Shown: in pieces, positions 22,905 to 32,500 of the stretch
How positions within the stretch are numbered: position 1 is the first letter of the stretch
Layout of the letters: every line of letters begins with the position of its first letter
Origin: a virus
Reading direction: 5' to 3' (one strand)
Length of the DNA stretch: 63,548 bases
IMG/VR virus record: IMGVR_UViG_3300046167_000466
Coordinates: 1 to 63,548 of that record
The notes under the pieces: generated by a model
The model's database searches: none
Told to the model about the DNA's origin: nothing
Seen by the model: the letters and a program-made list of their open reading frames with translations, nothing else
Translations under genes and position numbers: made by a program

Positions 22905-23721
22905 ATATAGAGGACTTATGGCAGGAATTCTCTACGGAGGATCTGACAAGGCGGATAGAACAGAGACTGGGACGAAGTCTGTCTTCGGAAGAACGATTAA
23001 GCATGACATGTCACTTGGCTTCCCTATACTCACATCAAAGAAAATAAGTTTTAATGCAGCAAGAACAGAATTGCTTTGGATATTACAAGGTAGAACTGAT
23101 CTTAAATACTTAGAAGATAATGGTGTTAAGTATTGGAGACCAGACTATGAACGTTCAGGCAGAACAGACGAAACACTTGGTCCTGTATATGGCAAGCAAT
23201 GGCGCGATTTTAATGGTGTAGATCAGCTTTATAAACTTGTAGGCAACATAAGTATTAATCCGAAATCAAGACGTCTTATGGTTAGCGCATGGAACCCGGC
23301 TGATATGCCGGATATGGTTTTACCTCCATGTCATTATGCTTTTCAAGTATATATTAACAACGGCACAATGGATTTGATGTGGCAGCAACGTTCGGCTGAT
23401 GTATTTTTAGGTTTGCCTTATGATATTGCAATGTACGGTTTGCTATTAGAAATGCTAGCTAAAGGTGCTGGTTTGAAAGCTGGTAGACTTATTGGCCAAC
23501 TTGGTGATTGTCATTTATATAATAATCATTTAGAGCAAGCCCAAGTATACTTAGATAGACCAAAGCGAGCATTACCAAAGCTACAATTAGATGAAGGTAT
23601 TAGAATATCTAAAAAAATGGATGCTCATAGTAAGTTAATTATACCAGAAATTGATGAAATAAAATTAAATAACTACAATCCTTTACCTGCTATTAAAGCG
23701 GAACTAAGTGTTGGTAACTAA
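22885..23721 (+). CDS. thyA: Thymidylate synthase, ThyA type
   Basis: The gene encodes 278 residues, full length for the family. The active-site cysteine is Cys149 in LPPCHYAFQV. Other conserved blocks are FPILTSKKISF, WNPADMPDMVLPPC, QRSADVFLGLPYDIA and LGDCHLYNNHLEQ (the last usually GDAHIY). It methylates dUMP to dTMP using methylene-tetrahydrofolate and works with the ribonucleotide reductase encoded nearby to supply dNTPs. Confidence 0.96.
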   Translation: MINIENEYRGLMAGILYGGSDKADRTETGTKSVFGRTIKHDMSLGFPILTSKKISFNAARTELLWILQGRTDLKYLEDNGVKYWRPDYERSGRTDETLGPVYGKQWRDFNGVDQLYKLVGNISINPKSRRLMVSAWNPADMPDMVLPPCHYAFQVYINNGTMDLMWQQRSADVFLGLPYDIAMYGLLLEMLAKGAGLKAGRLIGQLGDCHLYNNHLEQAQVYLDRPKRALPKLQLDEGIRISKKMDAHSKLIIPEIDEIKLNNYNPLPAIKAELSVGN

Positions 23722-23729
23722 CAAAAAAT

Positions 23730-24500
23730 ATGTATAACATTTATCACATTCCTGGTAAAAAGATCGGAGTTACATGTGATCTTAATAAGAGGGTTACGGA
23801 GCAGCAAGGTTATGCACCAGGCGAATACGAAGTTTTATTTACGAGTGATGATATTAATTTAATATCTAACAAAGAGATAGAACTTCAACAGTCTTATGGC
23901 TACAGAAAAGACAGAACATTATATAAAAATTTATTTAAATCAAATATGAGAATAAACCCAACAGAACAAACAAGTACATTCCCTGTTCCTATAAATAAAC
24001 TTAAGGGCAACCTTATGGATAACATAGGATTGGAATGGGAAACACCAGACTATAAGTTTAAATTAGAAAAAGAACATATACCCTGGGTAATGCAAAACGC
24101 AAGAACCTCGATGTTTAATGACGATCGAAGCTATATTTACAATAAGGCTTTCTATGAAGCCTTTTTTAATCCAAAGCATAATCCAAAGACAACAGCTCTA
24201 AACAGCACTAGATTTGATTTAATACGCGATTGGGCCGCTGTAAGGGGTATATATGACAAAGGCGATTCTAATACTCAATATGTTAAACTAATGGAAGAAG
24301 CTGGAGAACTAGCTAAAGCATTACTTAATAAAGATAAACCAGAAGTTATCGATGCTATTGGTGATATGATAGTTGTATTAACAAACTTAGCTGCTTTAGA
24401 AAATCTTAATGTAGAAGACTGTATTGATTCAGCTTACAAAGTAATAGCACAGCGTAAAGGTAAAATGATTAACGGAACGTTTGTAAAACAAACATTATAA
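23730..24500 (+). CDS. Fusion of a GIY-YIG-like domain and a MazG-type nucleotide hydrolase
   Basis: The gene encodes 256 residues. Residues 1-65 (MYNIYHIPGKKIGVTCDLNK, RV...) follow the GIY-YIG pattern: Y-x-I-Y, then K-I-G-V-T-x-D-L-x2-R, with Glu51 as a candidate metal ligand. Residues 180-245 carry the MazG/all-alpha NTP-PPase signature: EEAGE (189-193), Asp208 and GD at 211-212. The linker (75-165) is unassigned. MazG-type enzymes hydrolyse (d)NTPs or alarmones. The fusion could pair DNA cutting with nucleotide clean-up, but whether the nuclease half is active is unknown. It lies between thyA and the RNR genes. Confidence 0.8.
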   Translation: MYNIYHIPGKKIGVTCDLNKRVTEQQGYAPGEYEVLFTSDDINLISNKEIELQQSYGYRKDRTLYKNLFKSNMRINPTEQTSTFPVPINKLKGNLMDNIGLEWETPDYKFKLEKEHIPWVMQNARTSMFNDDRSYIYNKAFYEAFFNPKHNPKTTALNSTRFDLIRDWAAVRGIYDKGDSNTQYVKLMEEAGELAKALLNKDKPEVIDAIGDMIVVLTNLAALENLNVEDCIDSAYKVIAQRKGKMINGTFVKQTL

Positions 24501-24513
24501 TGTGCATAAAAAC

Positions 24514-24580
24514 ACACGTTAAGTACAAAAAACGTGTATAACGCATATAAAAACGTACATAAACCTAATAAACGCATAAA
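24514..24580 (+). promoter_or_regulatory. Hairpin and four short tandem sites before the second MazG-like gene
   Basis: ACACGTT (24514-24520) and AACGTGT (24531-24537) form a 7-bp stem. Four related 10-mers follow the pattern AACGYRYATA: 24531, 24540, 24552 and 24571 (the last AACGCATAAA). The 97-base gap is the longest within the replication operon, so a terminator plus operator or promoter is plausible. Confidence 0.45.
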
Positions 24581-24597
24581 TTAATATACAAATTATA

Positions 24598-24861
24598 ATG
24601 AATAAAAAAGAAATAGAATTTAGAGACCCAGTTGTTGAACGCGTAGTAGATAAGTTTATATCTAGATCAGATATTGGCTTTGAAAAATACGGAATAACGC
24701 TTGAAGAAGATATGTCTAATGTTTTTATTTGGATAAATCATTTACAAGAAGAACTTATGGATGCTGTGTTGTACCTTCAAAAGCTTAAAGAATCTAGCAC
24801 TGAAGAGTTACAAGAAGCGCTATTAAAAAACATCGAAGTAAATGAGGAAACTACCTTATAA
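24598..24861 (+). CDS. MazG-like/DUF550-like phage protein
   Basis: The gene encodes 87 residues: RDPVVERVVDKFISRSDIGF, EKYGITLEED, then WINHLQEELMDAVLYLQKLK. The H-L-Q-E-E-L-x-D-A-x-x-Y-L motif is the metal-binding helix of small dNTP pyrophosphohydrolase-like phage proteins. The likely role is nucleotide-pool control alongside thyA and RNR. It overlaps the next gene by 20 bases. Confidence 0.75.
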   Translation: MNKKEIEFRDPVVERVVDKFISRSDIGFEKYGITLEEDMSNVFIWINHLQEELMDAVLYLQKLKESSTEELQEALLKNIEVNEETTL

Positions 24862-25300
24862 AAGAAAGAAAAAGCGTGGTCCTGTTGTAAGTAAAAAAGT
24901 TACTTACGATGGGATCAACTTTGCTTCAGGACTGGAACGTTATATGTATATAGCGTTAAAGAAAGCAAAGATCAAAGCTAAATATGAAGGTGAAACATTT
25001 GTTTTATTAAATGGTTTTCATTTTGAAAACGAGGTATATGAGAGACAAGCTAATGGTAAAGGTGATTACAAAAATAGGGGATGCAAAAGAATATTACCTA
25101 TTAAATATACGCCCGATTTTATTGGCGATAATTTCATAATTGAAACAAAAGGAAGAGCTAATGAATCTTTTCCAATGCGCTGGAAATTATTTAAGCAGTT
25201 GGTTATGCGGCAGTTTCCAAACACAACACTTTATAAACCACAAAATCAAAAAGAATGCGACAGAACAGTAGAGTTGATTCTAGAAAAGCTAAAGACTTAG
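24842..25300 (+). CDS. PD-(D/E)XK endonuclease (T7 endonuclease I-like)
   Basis: The gene encodes 152 residues. The catalytic set is visible as Glu32 (SGLERYMY), Asp92 (YTPDF) and Glu101-x-Lys103 (IETKGR). The N-terminus is very basic. Size and motif spacing fit phage Holliday-junction resolvases and related DUF1064 nucleases. It should trim branched DNA before packaging or act in recombination with Erf. Its end contains the start of the next ORF. Confidence 0.83.
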   Translation: MRKLPYKRKKKRGPVVSKKVTYDGINFASGLERYMYIALKKAKIKAKYEGETFVLLNGFHFENEVYERQANGKGDYKNRGCKRILPIKYTPDFIGDNFIIETKGRANESFPMRWKLFKQLVMRQFPNTTLYKPQNQKECDRTVELILEKLKT

Positions 25301-25425
25301 CTAGACGCAAATATGCTCAAAGGCAAATTGATAAATGGGTTAAGTGGTCTTGGGAGCAGCGAGGCAAAGTGCTATACACAGAATTAGTTAAATTACAAGA
25401 AGAATACGGCATAAAATGCTATTAA
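25255..25425 (+). CDS. Small basic helical protein
   Basis: The ORF encodes 56 residues (MRQNSRVDSRKAKDLARRKY...) with an Arg/Lys-rich helix, then WVKWSWEQRGKVLYTELVKL. It overlaps the endonuclease 3' end by 46 bases in another frame. Nucleic-acid binding is possible. Confidence 0.55.
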   Translation: MRQNSRVDSRKAKDLARRKYAQRQIDKWVKWSWEQRGKVLYTELVKLQEEYGIKCY

Positions 25426-25435
25426 CAATGAATAT

Positions 25436-25588
25436 ATGAAAGAAAATCCAAATGAATCCGCATGGTCAATATCTATAGGTTTTTATCCTGGAGTTTTAAT
25501 AGGTATGAGAACATACCCGGAACAAGACCACACAACGCACGTATTTTATTTACCATTCATAGACCTAGCAATAGAAATATATAAGTAA
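25436..25588 (+). CDS. Small protein before nrdB
   Basis: The ORF encodes 50 residues (MKENPNESAWSISIGFYPGV...), beta-rich with moderately hydrophobic stretches. Its stop overlaps the nrdB start (TAATG), supporting translation. No family recognised. Confidence 0.6.
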   Translation: MKENPNESAWSISIGFYPGVLIGMRTYPEQDHTTHVFYLPFIDLAIEIYK

Positions 25589-26556
25589 TGGGGTTATTTG
25601 ATGAGCGCGTAGCGTATAAGCCATTTGAATATCCTGATTATTATACAGAAGGTTGGCTAAAGCAAGCACAGGCATTTTGGTTACACACTGAAATACCTAT
25701 GCAAGGTGATATAAAAGACTGGAAAGAAAAATTAACACCAGAAGAAAAGAATTTAGTAGGTAATATACTATTAGGTTTTGCACAAACCGAATGTGCTGTT
25801 TCAGATTACTGGACACAAAAAGTGGTATCATGGTTTCCTAAACACGAAATACAGCAAATGGCCATGATGTTCGGGTCACAAGAAACAATACATGCTGTAG
25901 CGTATAGTTATTTAAATGAAACACTTGGTCTTGAAAATTATGAAGCCTTTCTCCATGAGCCTGCAACTGCTGAAAGGTTTGACAACCTGGTTGCTTATGG
26001 CGGGACAAGCTCTGTTGGTATTGGCAAGTCTCTTGCTGTTTTTAGTGCTTTTGCTGAGGGGGTTAGTTTATATTCTGCTTTTGCTGTTCTCTATTCTTTT
26101 CAATTAAGAAACTTATTAAAAGGTATAGGGCAACAAATGAAGTGGAGTGTGCGAGACGAATCTTTACACAGTAAAATGGGGTGTAAGTTGTTTCGTGATA
26201 TGTGCAGTGAAAACAATCAATTATTGGATTTATGTCGGGAAGATATTATTTCTGCCGCCGAAACAATGGTAAAACTTGAAGGTAAGTATATAGATAAAAT
26301 GTTCGAGATGGGTGACATTGAAGGCATTAAAGCAAATGATTTAAAACACTTTATAAAGAAAAGAACAAATGAAAAACTGGTGGAACTTGGTTATATTGAC
26401 CTTGGCTCGTACTTCCCGTATGACAAAGATGCAGCGGCTAATCTTGATTGGTTCTATCATCTTACCGGCGGGGTCACTCATACTGATTTTTTCGCGGTTC
26501 GGCCGACGGACTATTCGAAAGCTGGTGAAGGTGAGGACTTTGAAGACATTTGGTAA
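25588..26556 (+). CDS. nrdB: Ribonucleotide reductase, small (radical) subunit
   Basis: The gene encodes 322 residues, typical for a class I beta subunit. The metal-radical site is seen as TECAVSDYW, then SQETIHAVAYSY (Glu, His and the radical Tyr in E-x2-H-x3-Y spacing), then VRDESLHSKMG (Glu and His). It holds the di-metal/tyrosyl radical that starts catalysis in NrdA, encoded two genes downstream. It ends ...GEDFEDIW; the C-terminal tail normally binds the large subunit. Confidence 0.95.
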   Translation: MGLFDERVAYKPFEYPDYYTEGWLKQAQAFWLHTEIPMQGDIKDWKEKLTPEEKNLVGNILLGFAQTECAVSDYWTQKVVSWFPKHEIQQMAMMFGSQETIHAVAYSYLNETLGLENYEAFLHEPATAERFDNLVAYGGTSSVGIGKSLAVFSAFAEGVSLYSAFAVLYSFQLRNLLKGIGQQMKWSVRDESLHSKMGCKLFRDMCSENNQLLDLCREDIISAAETMVKLEGKYIDKMFEMGDIEGIKANDLKHFIKKRTNEKLVELGYIDLGSYFPYDKDAAANLDWFYHLTGGVTHTDFFAVRPTDYSKAGEGEDFEDIW

Positions 26557-26579
26557 TTTAATAACCGAAGAAGAAATAT

Positions 26580-26852
26580 ATGAAGACCTCTACGACAAAG
26601 CGTAGTCTGTTGAAAGCGCTTGTAAGACAAAGAAGATTAAAGCCTCAAGAGAGGATAGCAAATAGGTTAGGATATATGGGGACTGGATTTATGATGACAG
26701 CTCCCCATCTCCTGCCGGATACAACTGGCATGGTAGTATATATTATCGCCGGCGTAATATCAATACCGCAAGTATTTGTTGCAAAGCAATGGAACTTAGT
26801 GGCGGTTAATTTAAACGTAGCAATAGCCTACACAATATTATACTTTACATAA
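26580..26852 (+). CDS. Small membrane protein between the RNR genes
   Basis: The gene encodes 90 residues. The first 28 are basic (KTSTTKRSLLKALVRQRRLK). Two or three hydrophobic stretches follow (GTGFMMTAPHLLP, TTGMVVYIIAGVISIPQVFV and LNVAIAYTILYF). It is probably a two- or three-pass membrane protein. Its stop overlaps the nrdA start. A role in RNR is unlikely; it may act on the host envelope. Confidence 0.65.
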   Translation: MKTSTTKRSLLKALVRQRRLKPQERIANRLGYMGTGFMMTAPHLLPDTTGMVVYIIAGVISIPQVFVAKQWNLVAVNLNVAIAYTILYFT

Positions 26853-28570
26853 TGTGGAATGAAAACTGGAAAAAAGGTGAGGATTACCCGGCGTGGGGTA
26901 ATAACGACGTATACAAGAAAACTATATCCGGGGGATATTTATTGTACGACGAATCACCGAGAGACGCTTACATGCGGGTTGCTAAAACAGTTGCTCGTAG
27001 ATTATATAAGCCAGAAATGGCGGAAACTTTTTTTGAATATATCTGGAACGGTTGGTTATGCTTGGCTTCGCCGGTTCTTAGTAACACTGGCACCGACCGC
27101 GGCTTGCCTATTAGTTGCTTTGGTATTGATGTTGCTGACTCGATACAAGATATAGGGCAAAAGAATTTAGAGATGATGCTACTCGCTAAGCACGGCGGTG
27201 GAGTTGGCATTGGTATAAATCAAATTAGACCCGCTGGCGCTAAAATTACAGGTAATGGAACATCAGACGGAGTTGTCCCCTTTTGCAAAATCTACGACTC
27301 AACTATCCTCGCGACTAATCAAGGCTCTGTTCGCAGAGGCGCAGCATCAGTCAACATCAATATTGAACACGACGATTTTGAAGAGTGGCTTGAAATTAGA
27401 GAACCAAAAGGCGACGTTAACAGACAGTCACTCAACCTTCATCAATGCGCAGTTGTTGGTGATAAGTTTATGCGACGCCTTGAACAAGGAGATTCGGAGG
27501 CGCGGACTAGATGGAGTAAACTTATTAGAAAGCGAAAAGCAACTGGAGAACCGTATATATTGTTTAAAGGAAATACTAACAAAGCAAATCCAGCAGCATA
27601 TAAAGACAACGGGTTAAAAGTACATATGACTAACATATGTTCAGAAATTACATTACACACAGATGAAAATCATAGTTTTGTATGTTGTTTATCATCATTA
27701 AATTTAGCAAAATATGAAGAATGGAAAGATACTAATCTTATATACGACTCCATTTGGTTTCTTGATGGTGTTATGGAAGAATTTATTCAAAGGGCCAAAG
27801 GACTTAGAGGATTTGAAAACGCAATACGATCAGCTCAAAAAGGAAGGGCCTTGGGCTTGGGGGTCCTTGGATGGCATACATATATCCAGGAAAAAGGTGT
27901 TCCTTTCGAAGGTTTACTTGCTCAGTTTGAAACTAGGAAAATATTTTCACAAATTAAGATCGAAAGTGAAAGAGCCTCGAGAGACCTGGCCGAAATTTAT
28001 GGAGAGCCTTTATGGTGTGTTGGGACGGGTATGCGTAATACTCATCTACGGGCTATTGCTCCTACTGTTTCTAATAGCAAGCTTAGCGGTAATGTTTCTC
28101 CTGGTGTTGAGCCGTGGGCTGCGAATGTTTTTACAGAGCAGAGTGCGAAGGGGACTTTCATTAGGAAGAACCCGACACTCTTAAAGCTTCTTAGAAAACA
28201 TAAGTTAAATACAAATGAAATATGGGATAAGATACTTGCTGATGGTGGTAGTGTACAAGACATTAAAGAACTTGATGATATAACAATGGCACACGATATA
28301 CCGGCTAAAGATGTATTTAAAACCTTTAAAGAAATAAACCAACTAGAGCTAGTAAATCAAGCAGGCATACGCCAGCAATACATAGATCAGTCGGTTAGTT
28401 TAAATCTCGCTTTCCCAAGTGTTGCAACACCAAAATGGATTAACCAAGTACATATGCAAGCATGGAAGAACGGAATAAAGACTTTGTATTATACTAGAAC
28501 AGAAAGTGTTCTACGCGGAGATATAGCACAACAGGCTATGGATCCTGAATGCGCTGCTTGTGACGGTTAG
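26852..28570 (+). CDS. nrdA: Ribonucleotide reductase, large (catalytic) subunit
   Basis: The gene encodes 572 residues, shorter than the usual 700-850 because the N-terminal ATP-cone is absent. Catalytic features are the ISCFGI cysteine, NICSEI with the thiyl Cys and Glu, the VCCLSSLNLA cysteine, the YY pair in LYYTRTE for radical transfer, and the C-terminal ECAACDG disulfide shuttle. It converts ribonucleotides to deoxyribonucleotides. Without the cone it should escape dATP shut-off, a common phage feature. It is the last plus-strand gene; its stop overlaps that of the endolysin on the other strand. Confidence 0.95.
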   Translation: MWNENWKKGEDYPAWGNNDVYKKTISGGYLLYDESPRDAYMRVAKTVARRLYKPEMAETFFEYIWNGWLCLASPVLSNTGTDRGLPISCFGIDVADSIQDIGQKNLEMMLLAKHGGGVGIGINQIRPAGAKITGNGTSDGVVPFCKIYDSTILATNQGSVRRGAASVNINIEHDDFEEWLEIREPKGDVNRQSLNLHQCAVVGDKFMRRLEQGDSEARTRWSKLIRKRKATGEPYILFKGNTNKANPAAYKDNGLKVHMTNICSEITLHTDENHSFVCCLSSLNLAKYEEWKDTNLIYDSIWFLDGVMEEFIQRAKGLRGFENAIRSAQKGRALGLGVLGWHTYIQEKGVPFEGLLAQFETRKIFSQIKIESERASRDLAEIYGEPLWCVGTGMRNTHLRAIAPTVSNSKLSGNVSPGVEPWAANVFTEQSAKGTFIRKNPTLLKLLRKHKLNTNEIWDKILADGGSVQDIKELDDITMAHDIPAKDVFKTFKEINQLELVNQAGIRQQYIDQSVSLNLAFPSVATPKWINQVHMQAWKNGIKTLYYTRTESVLRGDIAQQAMDPECAACDG

Positions 28571-28923
28571 TACGTCCAAATAACGTTAGGTGATTTATCA
28601 GGGTCGACATCAATGTGGATAAAAGTATCTGCGATGCCGATCCTGTTTATACCTAAATCTAAGAATATATCAATAAGCTCAAATCTATCTTTTGATTTGC
28701 GACAATCAATATCGGCGGCTAAGCCTTTTAAATGAGAAGACTTTTCGGTTCCGCCAACAGCATCATTATGAGCAGGGGTACGGTAGCCTGAATTAATATG
28801 TATAGGTTTATCAAACTTTTCTCGTGCTAAATCTAATAAGCTTAAAAAATCCCTATCCATCATTTGGCCTGATCCCATTATATCTGGACTATCGAATTCG
28901 TGATAATTAAAATACTTCATCAT
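28567..28923 (-). CDS. Endolysin-type M15 peptidase
   Basis: The gene encodes 118 residues with the zinc motif SSHLKGLAADIDC (S-x-H-x2-G-x-A-x-D) and the second His in FIHIDVDPD near the end. This is the Peptidase_M15_3 layout of D-Ala-D-Ala carboxypeptidase/endopeptidase endolysins. It lacks a signal peptide, so it needs a holin, which the adjacent gene could provide. It is the last gene of the late arm. Confidence 0.9.
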   Translation of the reverse strand: MMKYFNYHEFDSPDIMGSGQMMDRDFLSLLDLAREKFDKPIHINSGYRTPAHNDAVGGTEKSSHLKGLAADIDCRKSKDRFELIDIFLDLGINRIGIADTFIHIDVDPDKSPNVIWTY

Positions 28924-29078
28924 TAGTTATCTTTTTTAACTTCCTTCCATTTACTTATAGTATATCCTATGGTTACTACCAAAAGAATGATCTTTAATCC
29001 GTCTTCTATTTGTGTAAATGTAGTGACACCTAATGTGCTGCCATTTATTGCGTAAAGCTTAAGCTCATTAAAACTCAT
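28923..29078 (-). CDS. Small single-TM protein, probable holin
   Basis: The ORF encodes 51 residues: MSFNELKLYAINGSTLGVTT, then a transmembrane segment (LKIILLVVTIGYTI) and a charged tail KWKEVKKDN. Its stop overlaps the endolysin start (TAATG). Size, charge layout and position directly upstream of the endolysin indicate a holin or spanin-like lysis protein. Confidence 0.72.
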   Translation of the reverse strand: MSFNELKLYAINGSTLGVTTFTQIEDGLKIILLVVTIGYTISKWKEVKKDN

Positions 29079-29081
29079 TTC

Positions 29082-29321
29082 TTATTTCTTTTTTTTGTAT
29101 CTACTTACTCTTCCTTTGGTATTTTTTTCTTTTTGACCTCGGGCTTTTTCAGCAGGGGTTAGTTCATTCCAAGTTGCTGGTGTCTCTTTGGATACTTTTT
29201 TGGTTGGTCTAAAGGTATTCTCTCCTTTGCTGTAATCTTTTTTACCGCTTGGTGTTTCCCATTCCTCTTCAAACCATCGTTTAAGATTTTTAAAGGGTGA
29301 CGGATTCATTTTAAATGCCAT
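29082..29321 (-). CDS. Small basic virion-type protein (WFEEEW type)
   Basis: The gene encodes 79 residues from ATG 29321 (MAFKMNPSPFKNLKRWFEEE...), two bases after the upstream stop. A longer form from 29357 is less likely. ETPSGKKDYSKGE, ENTFRPTKKVSKETPATW and a very basic end resemble a small protein found in many marine phages. It shares the MAFK start with the gene at 60981-61370. Confidence 0.7.
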   Translation of the reverse strand: MAFKMNPSPFKNLKRWFEEEWETPSGKKDYSKGENTFRPTKKVSKETPATWNELTPAEKARGQKEKNTKGRVSRYKKKK

Positions 29322-29322
29322 A

Positions 29323-29562
29323 CTATTTAGATTTATTTCCCCAGTTAGCAGCGCCAACTTTTCTACATTTTACTAGTGCTCCACTAGCATATGCTGATGG
29401 CCATTTCTTATAACGACTTTTAACTTTACTATAGCAAGCGTCTTTTTTCTTAGCGATACTTATAGGGCCGCCACTGCCGTCTGCATTCTTTGTTACTTCT
29501 TCGTTTGCTGGAAAACTATTAGATTTCCGCATCTTTACTATTTTAGTTATAGGTGTTCCCAT
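29323..29562 (-). CDS. Small conserved virion-type protein (SRYKKWPSAYASGALVKCRK type)
   Basis: The gene encodes 79 residues. It starts MGTPITKIVKMRKSNSF and carries CYSKVKSRYKKWPSAYASGA, LVKCRKVGAANWGNKSK, a block I recall from small cyanophage and other marine-phage proteins of unknown function. The P-I-T start is shared with three proteins at 59.8-61.6 kb. It lies between the giant ejection protein and the lysis genes. Confidence 0.75.
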   Translation of the reverse strand: MGTPITKIVKMRKSNSFPANEEVTKNADGSGGPISIAKKKDACYSKVKSRYKKWPSAYASGALVKCRKVGAANWGNKSK

Positions 29563-29563
29563 A

Positions 29564-32500
29564 TTATTGCTGCATTAATATTTCTTGTTTCTTTCTTTTG
29601 TTTTCTGCTCTTGTAGCCGATGCTTTTCTAGCAGCTTCGCTTCTTCTTCTTTTTTCTTCAGCCATATAAGCTTGCTTTTCTTCAGGGCTCATTAAAGCTA
29701 ATTCATCAAGTTTCTGTTGCTGCTTTCTCTTTCTTGTTTCAGCGGCTTTCTTTTTGCCTTCTGCTTTACGATTTGCTTTACCGACAAGCTTAACCCATTC
29801 TTCTTCCTCTTTTCTAGCTTTAACATCCCATGTTCTCCAACCTAATCCCAAAGCTAATCTTTGATAAGATGTATTTCTAGCGTCAAGCGCCTCTGCTATA
29901 CCGTCTATTTCAGCTAAAGCTCTATCTAGCGGTAGGTTTAATCCAGCAGATGAAAGTGATGCTAATATTTCGTAATTAGGTGATATGTTAAATCTTCCGT
30001 CTAAAGTAACATCCCAGCCTTGAGCTTCCATTACATCTTTGTCAAACTTCTTAGTTTGAATTGCGCCGTATACTTTCCTCATCTTAGAACCTATAGGCGG
30101 CGATACGTTCGCTAGTTCTAATAGCGTGTAGGCGTGATCAGCATTATAACCTTTCTTCTCTTCTTTATAGTATCTATTAATTGTGTTCTTTAATGTTGAT
30201 ACTACCGCACCTGTTAATCCAGATCCCCTGAGAATAGTGTCCACCATAGAATTAACAATTCTTTCAGTCTTTGTATTAATGATTTTTTCGTACTGCTCAT
30301 CGTCTTCTTCTTCATCATCAAATCCTGGTATTAATGCAAATAATGAATTTTGCAGCGCACTAAATATAAGGTTTTGTATAAACCCATAATAAGCTATCTT
30401 ACTAATATTAGTCTTAGCATCGCCACGGCCGTTTATAAGATCCTGGCCAGCTTTTTTCATTAATCTAGTGTATTGCATCGGCGTATTTTGAAAAGCCAAT
30501 ACAAGACGCCCTAAATGACTCGACTGTTGTGCAGATACAAGCATAGGATCACCTGATTGCTGTGTCTCATCAGAGATAGCGCTAAAGTCTTCAAATGCTT
30601 TTGCTTCCGCTTCTGCCTGTGATAAACCTTGCTTCTTATAAGTTTTTGTTCTGTTAATTAAAAACGTAGCGCCTCCTGTTGCAATAGCAAAACTATCCGC
30701 TATTTGAGTAGGTGTGAAACCTATTTTTAATAAGTATGCAACTACAGCGCTCGCTTTGTCTTTACTGTTCTTAGCTTGGTTGGCTATCTCTTGCTCTTGC
30801 ACATCGGATTTTAAACCACCACGACGTTCTTTAAGTTTATCAGAGTTAAATATTTTTGACCATGCACTCCAGTATGCTGGTTGATTAGCAAATGCGATAC
30901 CAGCTTTTAACGGATTATTATCACCCCAATTTACAAAGTTAGCAAATGACAACATCTGCATTGCTGCTGATCTACGGTTAAAAAACATTATAGTACCTAC
31001 AGAGTTGTTAACCCAGTTTAACCATTGTTGTTCATAAGCTCCTGGCTGGGCCGGTCTGTTACGGCCAGACTTCATTCGAGCTATTGAGTTCTTTAAAGCA
31101 TTTACATAGCGAGTGCCGTACGCAGCTTCTAGTTTGGTTAAATTGTTTTCGTCAAATATAATATCAACGTTATCGTTAAACTCCTGTAAGTACTCGCCTC
31201 TTGTAAGCACTTCGTTAATTTCATTAATATCTTTTAAAACAGAGCCTGCTATCCAATGCTCGCTCGGAGCAGGCCATTGATCTTGTTTTGATATTGTCTG
31301 CAGACCTTGAGCAAACGACGTTAACATTGGGTCTTTAGCTATCAAGCTGTTTAGTTTCTTTTGATCTCTTTTGGATATACCAGGAACCTCTTGCCCTTGC
31401 TGTGTCCATAAGTATACACGTACCGCTTGATCAACAGTGTAATCTGTGTCTCCGATTTGTTTACCTAAACGTTTTTTCATTCCGGGTAAAGCTTTTAATA
31501 AAGTAGCAAAATCATTTTTAAGCGCACGCCTAGCCTTCTCCATAGCGGCTATACCTCTCATATATGGCGCCACTAAATTATCTTCAAAGAATTTTTGATC
31601 AGCTTCACCTTGCTTGCCTTTACCAGCCAATGTATATGACGTTAGCCCTCTAAAGTCCTCTGCCCCATACGGTAAGAAAACTTTAAATCTACCCTTTTTA
31701 GCGCCTTCTTTTCTTGCTCTGATCTTAGAGTATACGGCTTCAGACGCAATACCTTTATTGCGCTCAATCATATCGTTAAGGTCTTTACCCAGCGCGGCGC
31801 TTCTTTTAACTCTTGCTTGCTGCACTTTACCTTTAACATCAAACGTATTAAGAACATCCTTAACAGCCTTAACATTACCCATATGGTCATCTACAAAATA
31901 AAAGTCATTATAACCTTCTGAAACTTTGCCTACCATCCACGCAGCCTTTGCAGCAGGGGCGCCATTGGCGAGCCCAGTTATGTTTTCAAGCGGTATCTCT
32001 AACCCTATACCTTTTAAAAATCCGTGTATAGCATTTGCCGATTCTGCTGGCCTAGCTGTTAATACAAATATATTTTTGTTACCAAACTTTTGTATTGCCT
32101 TTTTTAATCTAGGGGCTAACGGTCCAGGCGTACCTTTAACAACCTTACTAAATTCACTAAAATCAAATTCAGCTCCTGACTTAGCAAGTTGATCGCCTTG
32201 CTTGGCAAATTCGGCAGGTGTTATTTTCTTTGTTGTACGCGGTACATCTTTTAATACTTTCGCTTGCTCTTCTTTTGTAAGGTTATCAAACTTTCTTAAG
32301 AAACCCGGGAGATCTTTAAACTCATTTGCAAATAATCTTCTAGCGGCAATATCAAGTATTTCTTTATTTGGAGGCATTTTTACTATAACCTCGCTTTTGC
32401 TAAATGCAAGAGTATCATCAAAGTCATATACACTAATACCTTTGGGGTTAGCGGCATATGATTGTTTTCTAGCATTATTTATAGCTTTTTGCTCTGTAGC

